The notes under the pieces were generated by a model that was not told where the DNA came from, ran no database searches, and saw only the letters and a list, made by a program, of their open reading frames with translations. 64,000 bases of DNA. Source: Massariosphaeria phaeospora. Lineage: Eukaryota > Ascomycota > Dothideomycetes > Pleosporales. The stretch lies in NCBI GenBank assembly GCA_011032825.1, contig JAADJZ010000018.1, positions 620,001-684,000 on the forward strand, written 5' to 3'. The position numbers and the translations under genes are program-made. Positions 46,758 through 55,766 of this stretch are shown here, one piece after another (position 1 is the stretch's first letter; each line of letters opens with the position of its first letter).

Positions 46758-47431
46758 CGAAATGGATGTCGTCCCGCTGAACAGCCAGGGGTTGTTAGCC
46801 GTGACCCAATTAAGGTACAAAACGCTCTGTGTGTCTCTAGGTTAAAGCTTTAATTAGTGCTCTTCTGCGTCTTTGTAGAGCATTGCTACGAGTAACAAAC
46901 CTGGATGTTCTGCCGGGCTGGCGCCAGAGGAAGGACCGAACATCTTTTTGTAAGGGGGAGGAATTCGACGGTAACAAATTGTATTTATTGTGCGCTAAAT
47001 CTTAGCGTCGGCTGACTAAGAGCGTTCTCATCCCCTCATATCACACCGCACGTCGGGAATCTTTTAGCTTTCATCAACTCCACACACTTCGAAAAACGAT
47101 GGGCCACGATCGGTTGCGCTCACTATACACGTATCGAACTTGTTGGAGATTAACGATGATGCGAAGAGATCTGACGAAGGTCTCATATGCAGTGGTCTCC
47201 AGCTGAGAAAAATTTGTTTTGAACGTTCTCGAACGTTCTATCCAGCAACATCACGTGTACACAGCAATCTCCCGTCCATGCAAATTTATTCATACTAATA
47301 CTTCGTATTCTTCAGATTCAGATTCTCAACTCACCATGGAACGATATTGCTGCAGCACAGCTCGTCGTAACCATGTAGAGTCTTTCTATAATGACAGTCA
47401 CACGAAAGAAGCCCCTTCAATATCGAGGCGC
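46758..47431. other. Convergent 3' intergenic region
   Basis: 674 bp between the stop of paralog 4 (plus) and the stop of the 47432-48262 gene (minus). The plus frame at 47219-47983 overlaps that minus gene and is treated as its shadow. No other feature seen. Confidence 0.35.
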
Positions 47432-48262
47432 TTATCGTTTGCCGAACCTGCTCAAGAAACGGTTCCCGCCAGCTGTCTTGCCCTTTTTGGCCTCTTTGCG
47501 CGGGGCAAGTTCGGCCGCTTCCTTCGCTTTTTCCTCCTGGTCCCGGCGCATCTCTGCCTCCGCTCTAGCCTGATCCATGCGGAAAATGGTGCGTTGCTGC
47601 TTCTTGTATGCCTTCGCGTCTTTCCGTTTCATCATTGGCGCATCAGGAGCTTCTTTGGGTGCTGTCATGGTCGAGAGATCCTTTCTGTCTTGCCATTTGA
47701 CGCTGGTGCTACCCTGGAAACACCCTATCGGGCCCCTTTTATTCTCTTGCTCCATCTTGTCCGTTTGCTCATACTTGTTCCGCTGATTGGCGGTCATGGT
47801 AGCCTTTCTATCAGCCAGTTCCTGTTTTTCGACGCGAAGCGCCATCATGCTATCGTGCTCGGCCTTGAAGTCGTTGAAGCGCTGTTGCCATGTGACTTTT
47901 GGCATTGGCCATGCATTTTTCGCGGCTCGGATATCAAAATTGTGATCCTCTCCATATGCATGCTGCCCGCACCCTCCTGGTGACTTGACGTTGAACGACC
48001 TACCACATATAACCACTTGATTGAACGTTGGAGAATCCTTTCCATCATCAACAATAGGCGCAAGACAGAATGCGCGATGGAGCTTGAGGTAGCATGCTTT
48101 TGTTGCTGCTTTCCCATTGCAGTCGTTGTCATTGCAGTGGTGCACCTTTTGCATGATCTCCCCAGTTCGGATATTGGCGGTTTGAGCGTTAAAGCTATTA
48201 CCTTGAAAATTTGGCCCATAAGCGCCAAGTATTCCCTCCACGTTATCTAGCTTTTTCCCCAT
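47432..48262 (-). CDS. Hypothetical protein (276 aa), Cys/His-rich front and basic coiled tail
   Basis: An uninterrupted frame runs from ATG 48262 to TAA 47432-47434. I do not recognise the family. The first half contains spaced Cys/His (HHCNDNDCNGK, KACYLKLHRAFCLAP, VVICGRSF, PGGCGQHAYGEDH) that could form a zinc-binding module. The second half (from about residue 120) is charged and predicted helical (FNDFKAEHDSMMALRVEKQE, ARAEAEMRRDQEEKAKEAAE) and ends in a Lys/Arg-rich tail (APRKEAKKGK... FLSRFGKR) resembling a nuclear or nucleolar signal. There is no signal peptide or membrane span. It lies tail-to-tail with the kinase-like array. Confidence 0.65.
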   Translation of the reverse strand: MGKKLDNVEGILGAYGPNFQGNSFNAQTANIRTGEIMQKVHHCNDNDCNGKAATKACYLKLHRAFCLAPIVDDGKDSPTFNQVVICGRSFNVKSPGGCGQHAYGEDHNFDIRAAKNAWPMPKVTWQQRFNDFKAEHDSMMALRVEKQELADRKATMTANQRNKYEQTDKMEQENKRGPIGCFQGSTSVKWQDRKDLSTMTAPKEAPDAPMMKRKDAKAYKKQQRTIFRMDQARAEAEMRRDQEEKAKEAAELAPRKEAKKGKTAGGNRFLSRFGKR

Positions 48263-48819
48263 ACTGGATTGAAATGTTATTCTGAAACTGATCTGTTTTC
48301 CTAGGACACCAAGTTGGTTGGGTGAATGGTGGAGACTCAGATTTGGAGAAACAGACGATACTTAAGGATCTAGGGTCTTAGCATTGTATGTGTACTTGGT
48401 GTCTAGAGCGTGTACTTTGTTGAGACACGAACATCTATCAAATGAGGCTATGACGAGTTTTAACTGACGATAATAACTGTAGTAAGTGGCTACTCCTGCT
48501 CAAACCGTAACATTGTTAACCTACGTAGCATTTGTTCACCGCACATACTGGCTCAACAACTCTCTGACCAATGGTCACCTGTACAATTTCCAACAAACTT
48601 GTATCATTCAAACGCCGACAAGGTAAATAGTCGGTACACAAAGCAACCTCTGCTGATCACGAAATATTATATATATCACCAACTAATTCCTAGATAACTC
48701 ACTTCTCCATACTATCACTCCAACGTCCTAGTCTAATAAGCAATCCGGTGAACTTTGCAAGGTCCACTGCTTTCTTTCGACTAACGACAAAAGATAAACT
48801 CACTCGTACAACCATTACA
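48263..48819. other. Divergent intergenic region before the APH-like gene
   Basis: 557 bp shared by the 48262 gene (minus) and the APH-like gene (plus). An AT-rich TATA-like run (ATTATATATATC) lies at about 48665-48676. An in-frame ATG at 48748 could extend the APH-like protein by 24 residues. Confidence 0.4.
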
Positions 48820-50439
48820 ATGGTTAACTTTTGCAATGTTCTGGGGCTGCGGAAGCTTCTGCGGCTATTCAAACCTCGCCGCACCAAGGATCATCGTCAC
48901 GCTGTCGAGGATCATGGCGGGCTATTATCACAGCCAGCACCCGATGATATGCCTGATACGTCGCCCAAGGAGCATTTCACGTCGTCTGTAAACAACGATC
49001 AAGTTGTTCATGCTCCGGACAACACCCAGAAGGCAGACGACAGTGAGGCCAAGACAGCTCCCGAGGTCCCTGACGATACAGCTGACAAAGATATCTCTCG
49101 CGCAGACTGGGAAACCATTTTAGCCATCCCGCAAACCCTTTTCAATATCGTTCTAGCTAAACATCTTCCTAACGGCAGCCAGCTGACCGAGCATAACTTC
49201 CGCTTTGTGGAAGGCTTTGAAGGCGGTTTTCATCACGTTCGTCTCATCGAGGTGCTGGTTGGTCCTCATGCTGGTAAATATGTCGTTAAAGTTCCTAGCA
49301 CTGGTACTGCAGCTTGCTGGATAGACCTGGATGCTTACATGCTGCGTAACGAGGCCAAGACCATGTCTTATATCCGCAAGCATACCAGCATAGCTATTCC
49401 TGAAGTAATTGGGTTTAGTGATGCTGTAGAAAACGAGCTTGGAGCCCCTTATATCATTATGCGCGCCGCAGAAGGCGTGCCGTCTTATCAAATTTGGTTT
49501 GAGCAAGATAAGGATGGGGATCCAGACATGGAGAATGCCGGTATGCCGTCCGAGGAGTTGATGCAGAAGCGGGTGACATTCTTGCGGTCACTTGCCCGTA
49601 CTATGTCATCCCTCAAAACTCTTGAGTTTAAGGGGGCTGGCCTCTTGGATTTCGACGAGGACGAAGTGGATCCGGACATCGGCCCGTGGTATCTATCGAA
49701 GTCTCCCGACGAGTTGCAGGAGATGGATCCCGCCGATTTAGCTACCGCGAAGTCCATGGATGTTCGTCGAACGTTCGATTATAGCCATCACTATCATCAG
49801 CATGCTCTGGATAAGACCTGGCCATACGATAACGACACGACGCCTATGGCTTATGTAGATAACGGCCGACGTTTCGTCATGCAAACCATTATCAACTCCG
49901 AGCCTTTCACCAAGGTGAAGGAGTCTACCACCGATAAGGAAACATTCGTCTTACACCACGACGATCTCGACTTCCAGAACATCTACTGTGACCCCGAGAC
50001 TGGCGAAGTCACATCTATCATCGACTGGGACAAGTGCCGCACGGTGCCCCACTATTTGGGTTACGCCTCGTTACCCATCTTCCTGACATTGGACTGGTTG
50101 CCCCACTACTCCATCGACGAAGCCACGCACCTGCCCTGGGACTTGGACATCTACCGCCAGGTCTACGCCGAGGCTATGATCGAAGCCACTGGACCTGAAG
50201 GCGATGGTAAGTACACGCTCAAATCAGCCATGTATGCAGGTGTCCATGCTGCACTCTATGGTAGCAGCCACTCCGGTAGCATCCGGGATCTTATCCAAAA
50301 GATTCTGCCTGAGATTCCACAGTTGCGGCGGTTGGGCATCTATGACATACTGCAGCATCTGGGCGAGAGGTGGTTGGAGGGTAAACTGATCCTCAAGTTG
50401 GAGTTGGAGAAGTTGATGGCTCCTGCTGGATCCTCCTAG
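48820..50439 (+). CDS. Aminoglycoside phosphotransferase-fold (APH) kinase-like protein (539 aa)
   Basis: A single exon. ATG 48820 (tacaATGg) is chosen; ATG 48748 adds a residue stretch of no clear type. After a basic/low-complexity region of about 100 residues comes an APH/choline-kinase fold: a degenerate nucleotide loop (VEGFEGGFHHVRLIEVLVG), strand-3 Lys in KYVVKVPS, hinge-like APYIIMRAAEGVPSYQIW, the Brenner motif HHDDLDFQN (His380, Asp382, Asn387) and the metal-binding IIDWDKC. Such families are expanded in fungi and phosphorylate small molecules or are uncharacterised. Catalytic residues are present, so ATP-dependent activity is plausible; the substrate is unknown. It adjoins, but is not homologous in detail to, the tandem kinase-like array. 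Confidence 0.85.
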   Translation: MVNFCNVLGLRKLLRLFKPRRTKDHRHAVEDHGGLLSQPAPDDMPDTSPKEHFTSSVNNDQVVHAPDNTQKADDSEAKTAPEVPDDTADKDISRADWETILAIPQTLFNIVLAKHLPNGSQLTEHNFRFVEGFEGGFHHVRLIEVLVGPHAGKYVVKVPSTGTAACWIDLDAYMLRNEAKTMSYIRKHTSIAIPEVIGFSDAVENELGAPYIIMRAAEGVPSYQIWFEQDKDGDPDMENAGMPSEELMQKRVTFLRSLARTMSSLKTLEFKGAGLLDFDEDEVDPDIGPWYLSKSPDELQEMDPADLATAKSMDVRRTFDYSHHYHQHALDKTWPYDNDTTPMAYVDNGRRFVMQTIINSEPFTKVKESTTDKETFVLHHDDLDFQNIYCDPETGEVTSIIDWDKCRTVPHYLGYASLPIFLTLDWLPHYSIDEATHLPWDLDIYRQVYAEAMIEATGPEGDGKYTLKSAMYAGVHAALYGSSHSGSIRDLIQKILPEIPQLRRLGIYDILQHLGERWLEGKLILKLELEKLMAPAGSS

Positions 50440-51186
50440 AAGAAAGGGTGTTAGGCTATCCACCTTTTGTATTTTCCCATGATCTATTTTCTGTTTAGGC
50501 AAGGTATCATATCTATTTTGCATGATTTACTACCTATTTAGGCAGAATTTATCTCCATGTTATGACTGCGACGCTAGAATGTTTCTCGTACACTTTCACT
50601 ATACATGTCCGCACCCAGTACGGTTGAGACTCTGTGCGGTCGCGGGTTATGTAAGCTTGCCTTACGTAACGCCCGTGCGCAGCTGCAGAGTCTTCCGTCC
50701 CATCCGCACGTAAATAGAAAGTATGCAACACTAAGAATACTATTGTATCAACCTCTCTTCTCCGTACGCTGTGTACACCGTACAAACCTCTACTACTTGC
50801 CTATGACGTGTTGATCCTATCATCAGCTAGCTGTAGAGTCCATTCAACAATACACAATATAATTCTATCTATCTACTTAAGAGTTTCAATTTTTCTCCAC
50901 TTCAATACTTCTCGTCATCTTTTTTGTTCCAGAAACCAAACGACAAAACCTGAAATACCTCCTAAAACCCTGTTTCAAACCAAAGACTAGAGTGAGTATA
51001 ATCTACGACGGATGTACTCGTACACCGGGTCAGGACCTAAGACCAATGCGTGTTAGCGCTCCCGATCTCGTCGCGGATCCACGTGAGCGCGCGTGGTGGG
51101 GTAACACATTCAAAAACAGACGACAGTCGAAATTTGCACTACCTCATCTTTCGTTGAATACACATCAATCTTTCACCGCGATCAAT
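50440..51186. other. Intergenic between APH-like and LRR-type genes
   Basis: 747 bp. An AT- and CT-rich stretch at 50840-50960 may be the promoter of the next gene. Short open frames here have no family resemblance. Confidence 0.35.
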
Positions 51187-52452
51187 ATGGCCTCTATTGC
51201 CAGAGAGCGACGCCCGGTCCAACAACAGGACCAGTTCTTCGACCCGGGGTCTGAAGCAACCACGGATGAAGAACTTGATGATAATGCCATCTACGGCCCG
51301 CGAGGCGAGAAGAGAAAGGATTTCGATGCCCGCACCGGGGCCTAGCCAGCGTACGATGCCTCATGAGGCGCATTCCGGAAGCGTGCGGCCGCGCGACGTG
51401 GGAAACCTATCGAGTACGAACACCCGGTCTTTTCAGATGAGCAGACCCTGCGAATCGATACATCGGAGACTCTAGGAAGCAAGCTTTTGTCAGCCAGCAC
51501 GTCTATCTGACACTTAGTATTTGCACCGGAGGTCAATGTTGATGAGTAAGAAATATCCACCCATACGTGTTATTGAGCTGCGCTAATGAGACAAAGTTCG
51601 ACTGTCGAGATTTTGGCCATGGCAGGCCCGGACGTCAAGAACAGTCTTCGCGCCCTCATTGCTGGCGATGCGTCTCGTGCAAACGGCATCGACATCACCG
51701 ATGCTGGCGTGGAAAGGCTGGTGAAAGCCTACCCAAATCTAGCAGTTGTAAAGCTCCAAGGAACACGCAATTTGAGGAAGAAAGCCTTCCCCGCTATACT
51801 CAGGAATTGCGCATCCATCGAAGCGGTGACTATCACGGTCGCAAAGAGCCATGTGTCGCCGAAGACGAGACTGACATCCTTCTTGGATTGGCTAATGGAC
51901 AAGGAGTTCGTTCAAAACTTGCGCTATCTTGAGTTCCGAGGAGTTTACTATAGTAACACCCATCGCAACTTTCTCGACTTCCTCACGAAGCGCAGACCAG
52001 CGCTCGAGATCGTCTTCGAATGGGAAGGTAGGGTTGGACTCATTCGAGACATGGAACAAGTCCCGCTATCTCTTGGCTCCGACAGCAACGACGACGATGA
52101 TTGGGAAGACGAATCCGATGAATCTGAAGATGCCGAATCCGATGATGGTGAATCATATGATGATGGATTCATGGATGATGAATCCGAAGACGACCACCTC
52201 ATCTCCGACGACCCGATGGAGAATGCGCGCACGCTCCATAGACTTGGCGGACAATCTGCCATGAGAGACATGCTGGGCCGGGACCTGTACGACTTCGAGA
52301 TGGCCAGTGACTATGGTGACATCGACGACCATGTTGAGGAAGGCGATGGAGTGAGCCGTCGGGATATGAAGAACATGCTGAAGTTGCATCGCAGGTTGGA
52401 TAGAATGATGGGAATGTCGCCGCAGCGCGAAGGCAATGACCCTTATATGTAA
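51187..52452 (+). pseudogene. Leucine-rich-repeat-type protein gene with three in-frame stops
   Basis: The N-terminus (ATG 51187, MASIARERRPVQQQDQFFDP) and a second part share one frame interrupted by TAG 51343-51345, TGA 51364-51366 and TGA 51508-51510. Coherent basic sequence (FRKRAAARRGKPIEYEHPVF) continues between the stops. A 51-nt intron (GTAAGA at 51546, branch CTAAT, end 51596) then restores frame into a long open exon, 51597-52452. That exon reads as leucine-rich repeats of the AMN1/F-box-LRR kind (GVERLVKAYPNLAVVKLQG, EFVQNLRYLEFRGVYY), then a long Asp/Glu/Ser tract and a short helical end. If the stops are real the full-length product is lost. A shorter protein starting at ATG 51586 or 51622 could still be made. 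Confidence in pseudogene status is moderate. Confidence 0.5.
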
Positions 52453-52692
52453 GCTGCGGGCAACTTTCGGACGGCGTCGCAACGGTGGTTCACCTCCTCA
52501 AGTAAATTGTGGTGGCTGTTACCATTCATTCTGGATCGATCGTGTTGTGCCTTTTTGTTCAAGCCAGAAGGTGAACATAGGCTCTATCGCTCAGGCAGGT
52601 AGCCTCCGGGCTATATCAATATGTCTCAAATCTTCACTTCCAATTCCTATTGCCCATTTTCATCCCGTTTAATCTCCCAACAAGAAAACCAC

Positions 52693-53721
52693 TCACCCCC
52701 AAGGATCGGCAACTAATCGCACTCCACTAACCCCCTTATGCAACCTGTCAAGCGCCTCATTGATCCCTTCTAACCCACCACTAACCTTTTCAATAGGCAA
52801 GGGAGTGATGAATCCCCGAGAGATCCCTTCTGGCAAATACGTCTCCATCGCCCACGTCTGCAAATCGCGCTTCTGCTCCTCATACAGAGATTCGGACCAC
52901 GGTTCAAACACCCGCGTCACGCCATCCGGAAGCGTCTCGGGCCCAAACGCTGGCTGCATAGCGTACAGCTTCCCGCCCTCCTGAGATGCAAGCACGCGCG
53001 CCGTTACCGCAATTGTGTTTGGCAGTGAGATCATGTCCACCACGACGTCGAACGGGCCCGCAGCTACCAGTTCGTCGACAAGCGCGTCCGGCTCACGCGT
53101 GTGGTCGATCACCGCGGTGGCACCTAACCGCGAGACGAAGTCGCGATGTTTTGGCGAGGACGTCGTGACGACAGTGTATCCGGCCTGCGAAAGATACTGC
53201 ACGGAAAGCCCGCCGAAGCTGGACGATCCGCCGTAGATGAGAATATTCTGCCCTTTCGCTGGCACGACGCTATCGTCGAGGCTTGGCTTGTCGAGCCCCA
53301 GTCTGCCAGTGAACAGGCCAACGACACACGTCAAATTCATCATCAGACTCGCCGGAACCGCAGCGTCGACGTTGTCCGGGACTTTGCTGACCATGATATC
53401 GCCCACAACCACATATCGCTGATACGCGCCGTACTGGTTGCCTACGACGCCGAACTTCTTTGAGACTACCACTCTGTCGCCGAGTTGGAAGTTTGTGACA
53501 TGGGAGCCGGTGGCTTCGACGGTCCCGGCGAAGGTTGAGCCGATGATGGCGGGGTATTGCAGTGGGATGACGCCGAGTTTGGCGATTTTGTACTCAACGG
53601 GGTTGAATGCGATGACTTCGTTTTTGACGAGGATTTCGTGGGGGGCTGGGGTGGGGATGGCGAGGGGGTGGGTTTCTAAGGGGACTTTGGCGGAGGGGAG
53701 AATCGCGGCGAGGTTGGACAT
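52693..53721 (-). CDS. Zinc-type alcohol dehydrogenase-like (MDR) enoyl reductase (342 aa)
   Basis: One exon on the minus strand. ATG 53721 starts the conserved N-terminus MSNLAAILPSAKVPLETHPL; the frame is open further upstream to 53880 but that part is not conserved. A GroES-like domain (residues about 10-120: APHEILVKNEVIAFNPVEYK, PAIIGSTFAGTVEA, GDRVV) precedes a Rossmann domain with the nucleotide motif ILIYGGSSSFGGLSVQYL and RLGATAVIDHTR. Catalytic-zinc Cys residues are absent, as in quinone-oxidoreductase and trans-acting enoyl-reductase branches, which use NADPH to reduce activated C=C bonds. It adjoins an NmrA-like gene on the same strand and a Zn2Cys6 regulator, so a small catabolic or secondary-metabolite group is possible. 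The substrate is unknown. Confidence 0.87.
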   Translation of the reverse strand: MSNLAAILPSAKVPLETHPLAIPTPAPHEILVKNEVIAFNPVEYKIAKLGVIPLQYPAIIGSTFAGTVEATGSHVTNFQLGDRVVVSKKFGVVGNQYGAYQRYVVVGDIMVSKVPDNVDAAVPASLMMNLTCVVGLFTGRLGLDKPSLDDSVVPAKGQNILIYGGSSSFGGLSVQYLSQAGYTVVTTSSPKHRDFVSRLGATAVIDHTREPDALVDELVAAGPFDVVVDMISLPNTIAVTARVLASQEGGKLYAMQPAFGPETLPDGVTRVFEPWSESLYEEQKRDLQTWAMETYLPEGISRGFITPLPIEKVSGGLEGINEALDRLHKGVSGVRLVADPWG

Positions 53722-53958
53722 GGTGATGGAATGCCAAAGACGGTGATAATGGATACAAGGCTTAATGGGAGTAAGTTGCAGGTGCGCCTGAATCTCGATT
53801 TTATTAACATTACGGAAGCTTTCCGCACATGTGTAAGCCATGGAGCTTAGTTCATAAAGGATGTCTACCTTGCTGATCAACGTGCGGAACTAGATCTTCG
53901 CGCATTCCCTTGAATTGCAGCTATCCCCATTGCAAGATTCATGTAGTCATGCGTAATC

Positions 53959-55176
53959 TCAAGGCTTTCCCCCCCAGACATCAGTGAGAAAGTCCTCAAT
54001 CGCAGTGAACTTGTAATCTGGAAAAATCCGGTTGAGCTCATCGGACCCATCCCACGCACCCTTTGAAGTGCTCAACAGCAGTCCAATGGAAATCATCTTC
54101 ACCATATTCTCAGCTGGATCGTCAGCGACGGCTCGATGACGTTCTGTCAATGCCCACGACGTCTCAAGTTTTCCGGCTTCGAGATCCTGGACGTGGACCT
54201 TCTCAACGGTGAAAGGTTTGCCTGGTCATGTGTTAGCGAACAAGCTTCTCAGGCACACCGCCAGTAGACAAACCGCGACTCCTCGCACCAATCTCGAGAA
54301 GTTGCGCAACCGTCACCCTATTTCCCTGGATCCCAGCGACCTCAGGCCACTCGCCCTGATAGCCGCACGCTTTAGCAAGAACCGTCGCAAAGTCCTTTGC
54401 TGTGGTCAGAGTAAAGGCAGCGTCTTCGTGTCCGTCGACAACAAGAGCGCGTCGGTTCTCAAAGTCGTAGACGGTTTTCAGAGGCTTAACGTGTTTCGCT
54501 GTCTGATGAGGGAAGGCTAGATAGTCCATGAAGAGACCTGGCTGAAAGAGCGAGTATTCGAGAACCTTGAAAGTCGCGATCAGAATGAGTGGAGTCGCAA
54601 TCGCAATTGGGTCAGTTATACCTTGCCATTCTCGTTCACCTTCTTGAGATAGTCCCTGACCTTCTGTTTTGCAGCGTAGAATGGCATGCTATCGATCCTC
54701 GCGCTTGTACATGGTTAGCCAAGGATCAAAGTGTACCGCGAGCGAGATCGCAAAGTACCTTGAGTATTCGCTAGGAGCGAAGCGTTTCACCCCGGCGACT
54801 ATTGATGCGTCGATTAAAGCTCTCTGAGACTTCTGGTCCACATCTGAAATGGTCTGGATGAAGGACAGGACAGTATGCACTCCAGACAAGGCTTTCACTA
54901 GGTCATCTTTGTCCTCATAGTTGACTGTACGCCACGAGACTTCCGGGGCAGCATCCTTAGGAGCCTTAGAGGTCGTGTTAGTTACGTGTACGTGGAACCG
55001 AAGGGCAGATGGAAATCTTACACTTCGGGTAAAGATGATGACCTTGTGCTCCTTTACGGCAAGCAGGGCATCGATCACCTCGTTAGCGACGTCTGGGCAA
55101 ATGTTAGCACGTAGAGTAGATGGTTGGTCCGACTTGAGCCACCTCCAGTGCCGCCGGCAATAGCGATGTTGACCAT
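53959..55176 (-). CDS. NmrA-like / isoflavone-reductase-type NAD(P)-binding protein (315 aa)
   Basis: Six exons: 55176-55143, 55092-55022, 54964-54759, 54703-54622, 54565-54274 and 54221-53959, totalling 316 codons with matching phases. It opens MVNIAIAGGTGDVANEVIDA, a dinucleotide-binding motif spliced across intron 1 (donor GTGGCT, branch GCTAAC). Later family marks are VSWRTVNYEDKDDLVKALSG, GVHTVLSFIQ, VKRFAPSEYS, and a C-terminal half with FQPGLFMDYLAFP. It belongs to the atypical short-chain dehydrogenases: some reduce phenolic substrates, others (NmrA) sense NAD(P) and bind regulators. The Tyr/Lys of classical SDRs cannot be assigned. It is divergent from a Zn2Cys6 factor (590 bp apart) and upstream of an MDR reductase on the same strand. 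Confidence 0.87.
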
Positions 55177-55766
55177 TTCGATTGGTATAGGTTCTGCTTT
55201 CCTGAGGATACGACTTTGCAAGCTGGTCTTTGAGGAAAGGGCGTAAGAATTGCTGCGGGATGAGGAGTTTTGCACCTAGGCTCATCTCCCGGTACTTATA
55301 GTCAGCCGCCCTCTGGGCTCGAGTATGAACAGATCATGTTTTCCGCGGTGGACGAGAAGAGATCGGACGAAGGAATCCACGGCGGGGAAGTAGCGGGGGA
55401 TGAGCGGAAGCTGATGAGTGAAACGGATGTTCGCCTAGGCGCTAAGATCCGATCTGGGGTTAGCCCTGGTTTACATAATGGGTTTGGCCAGCTTCATCCT
55501 CTCCTGACTGGCTTCAGTCCATGCTCACAGCTTCTATGTGACTCTTGATTGTCTTCACTACGGCCCCCATCTCGTATTTCTGCTTTGAATCTTTATACGT
55601 TGGGAAGTAAGCAGGCAGTAGAGGTGGCGATGAAACCCCGCGGCCGACCGGTCCGCCGCGGCGGAGGAAGACATCATCCTCGACCTCACACACCCCACAA
55701 CTCTCTGCGCCACATCGCTTTTCATCCCGTCCTACCTTCATCACCTATCTTCAAGCAGGTATAGCT
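55177..55766. promoter_or_regulatory. Divergent promoter between NmrA-like gene and Zn2Cys6 regulator
   Basis: 590 bp separate the two start codons, an arrangement common for pathway regulators and their targets. A CGG-rich inverted stretch (CGGCCGACCGGTCCGCCG at 55641-55658) resembles the CGG/CCG half-sites that Zn2Cys6 proteins bind. That it is an operator is inference. Confidence 0.45.

Noticed and set aside
47219..47983. 254-codon plus-strand open frame
   Set aside because: It lies opposite the better supported 47432-48262 minus gene and shows shadow composition with no domain.
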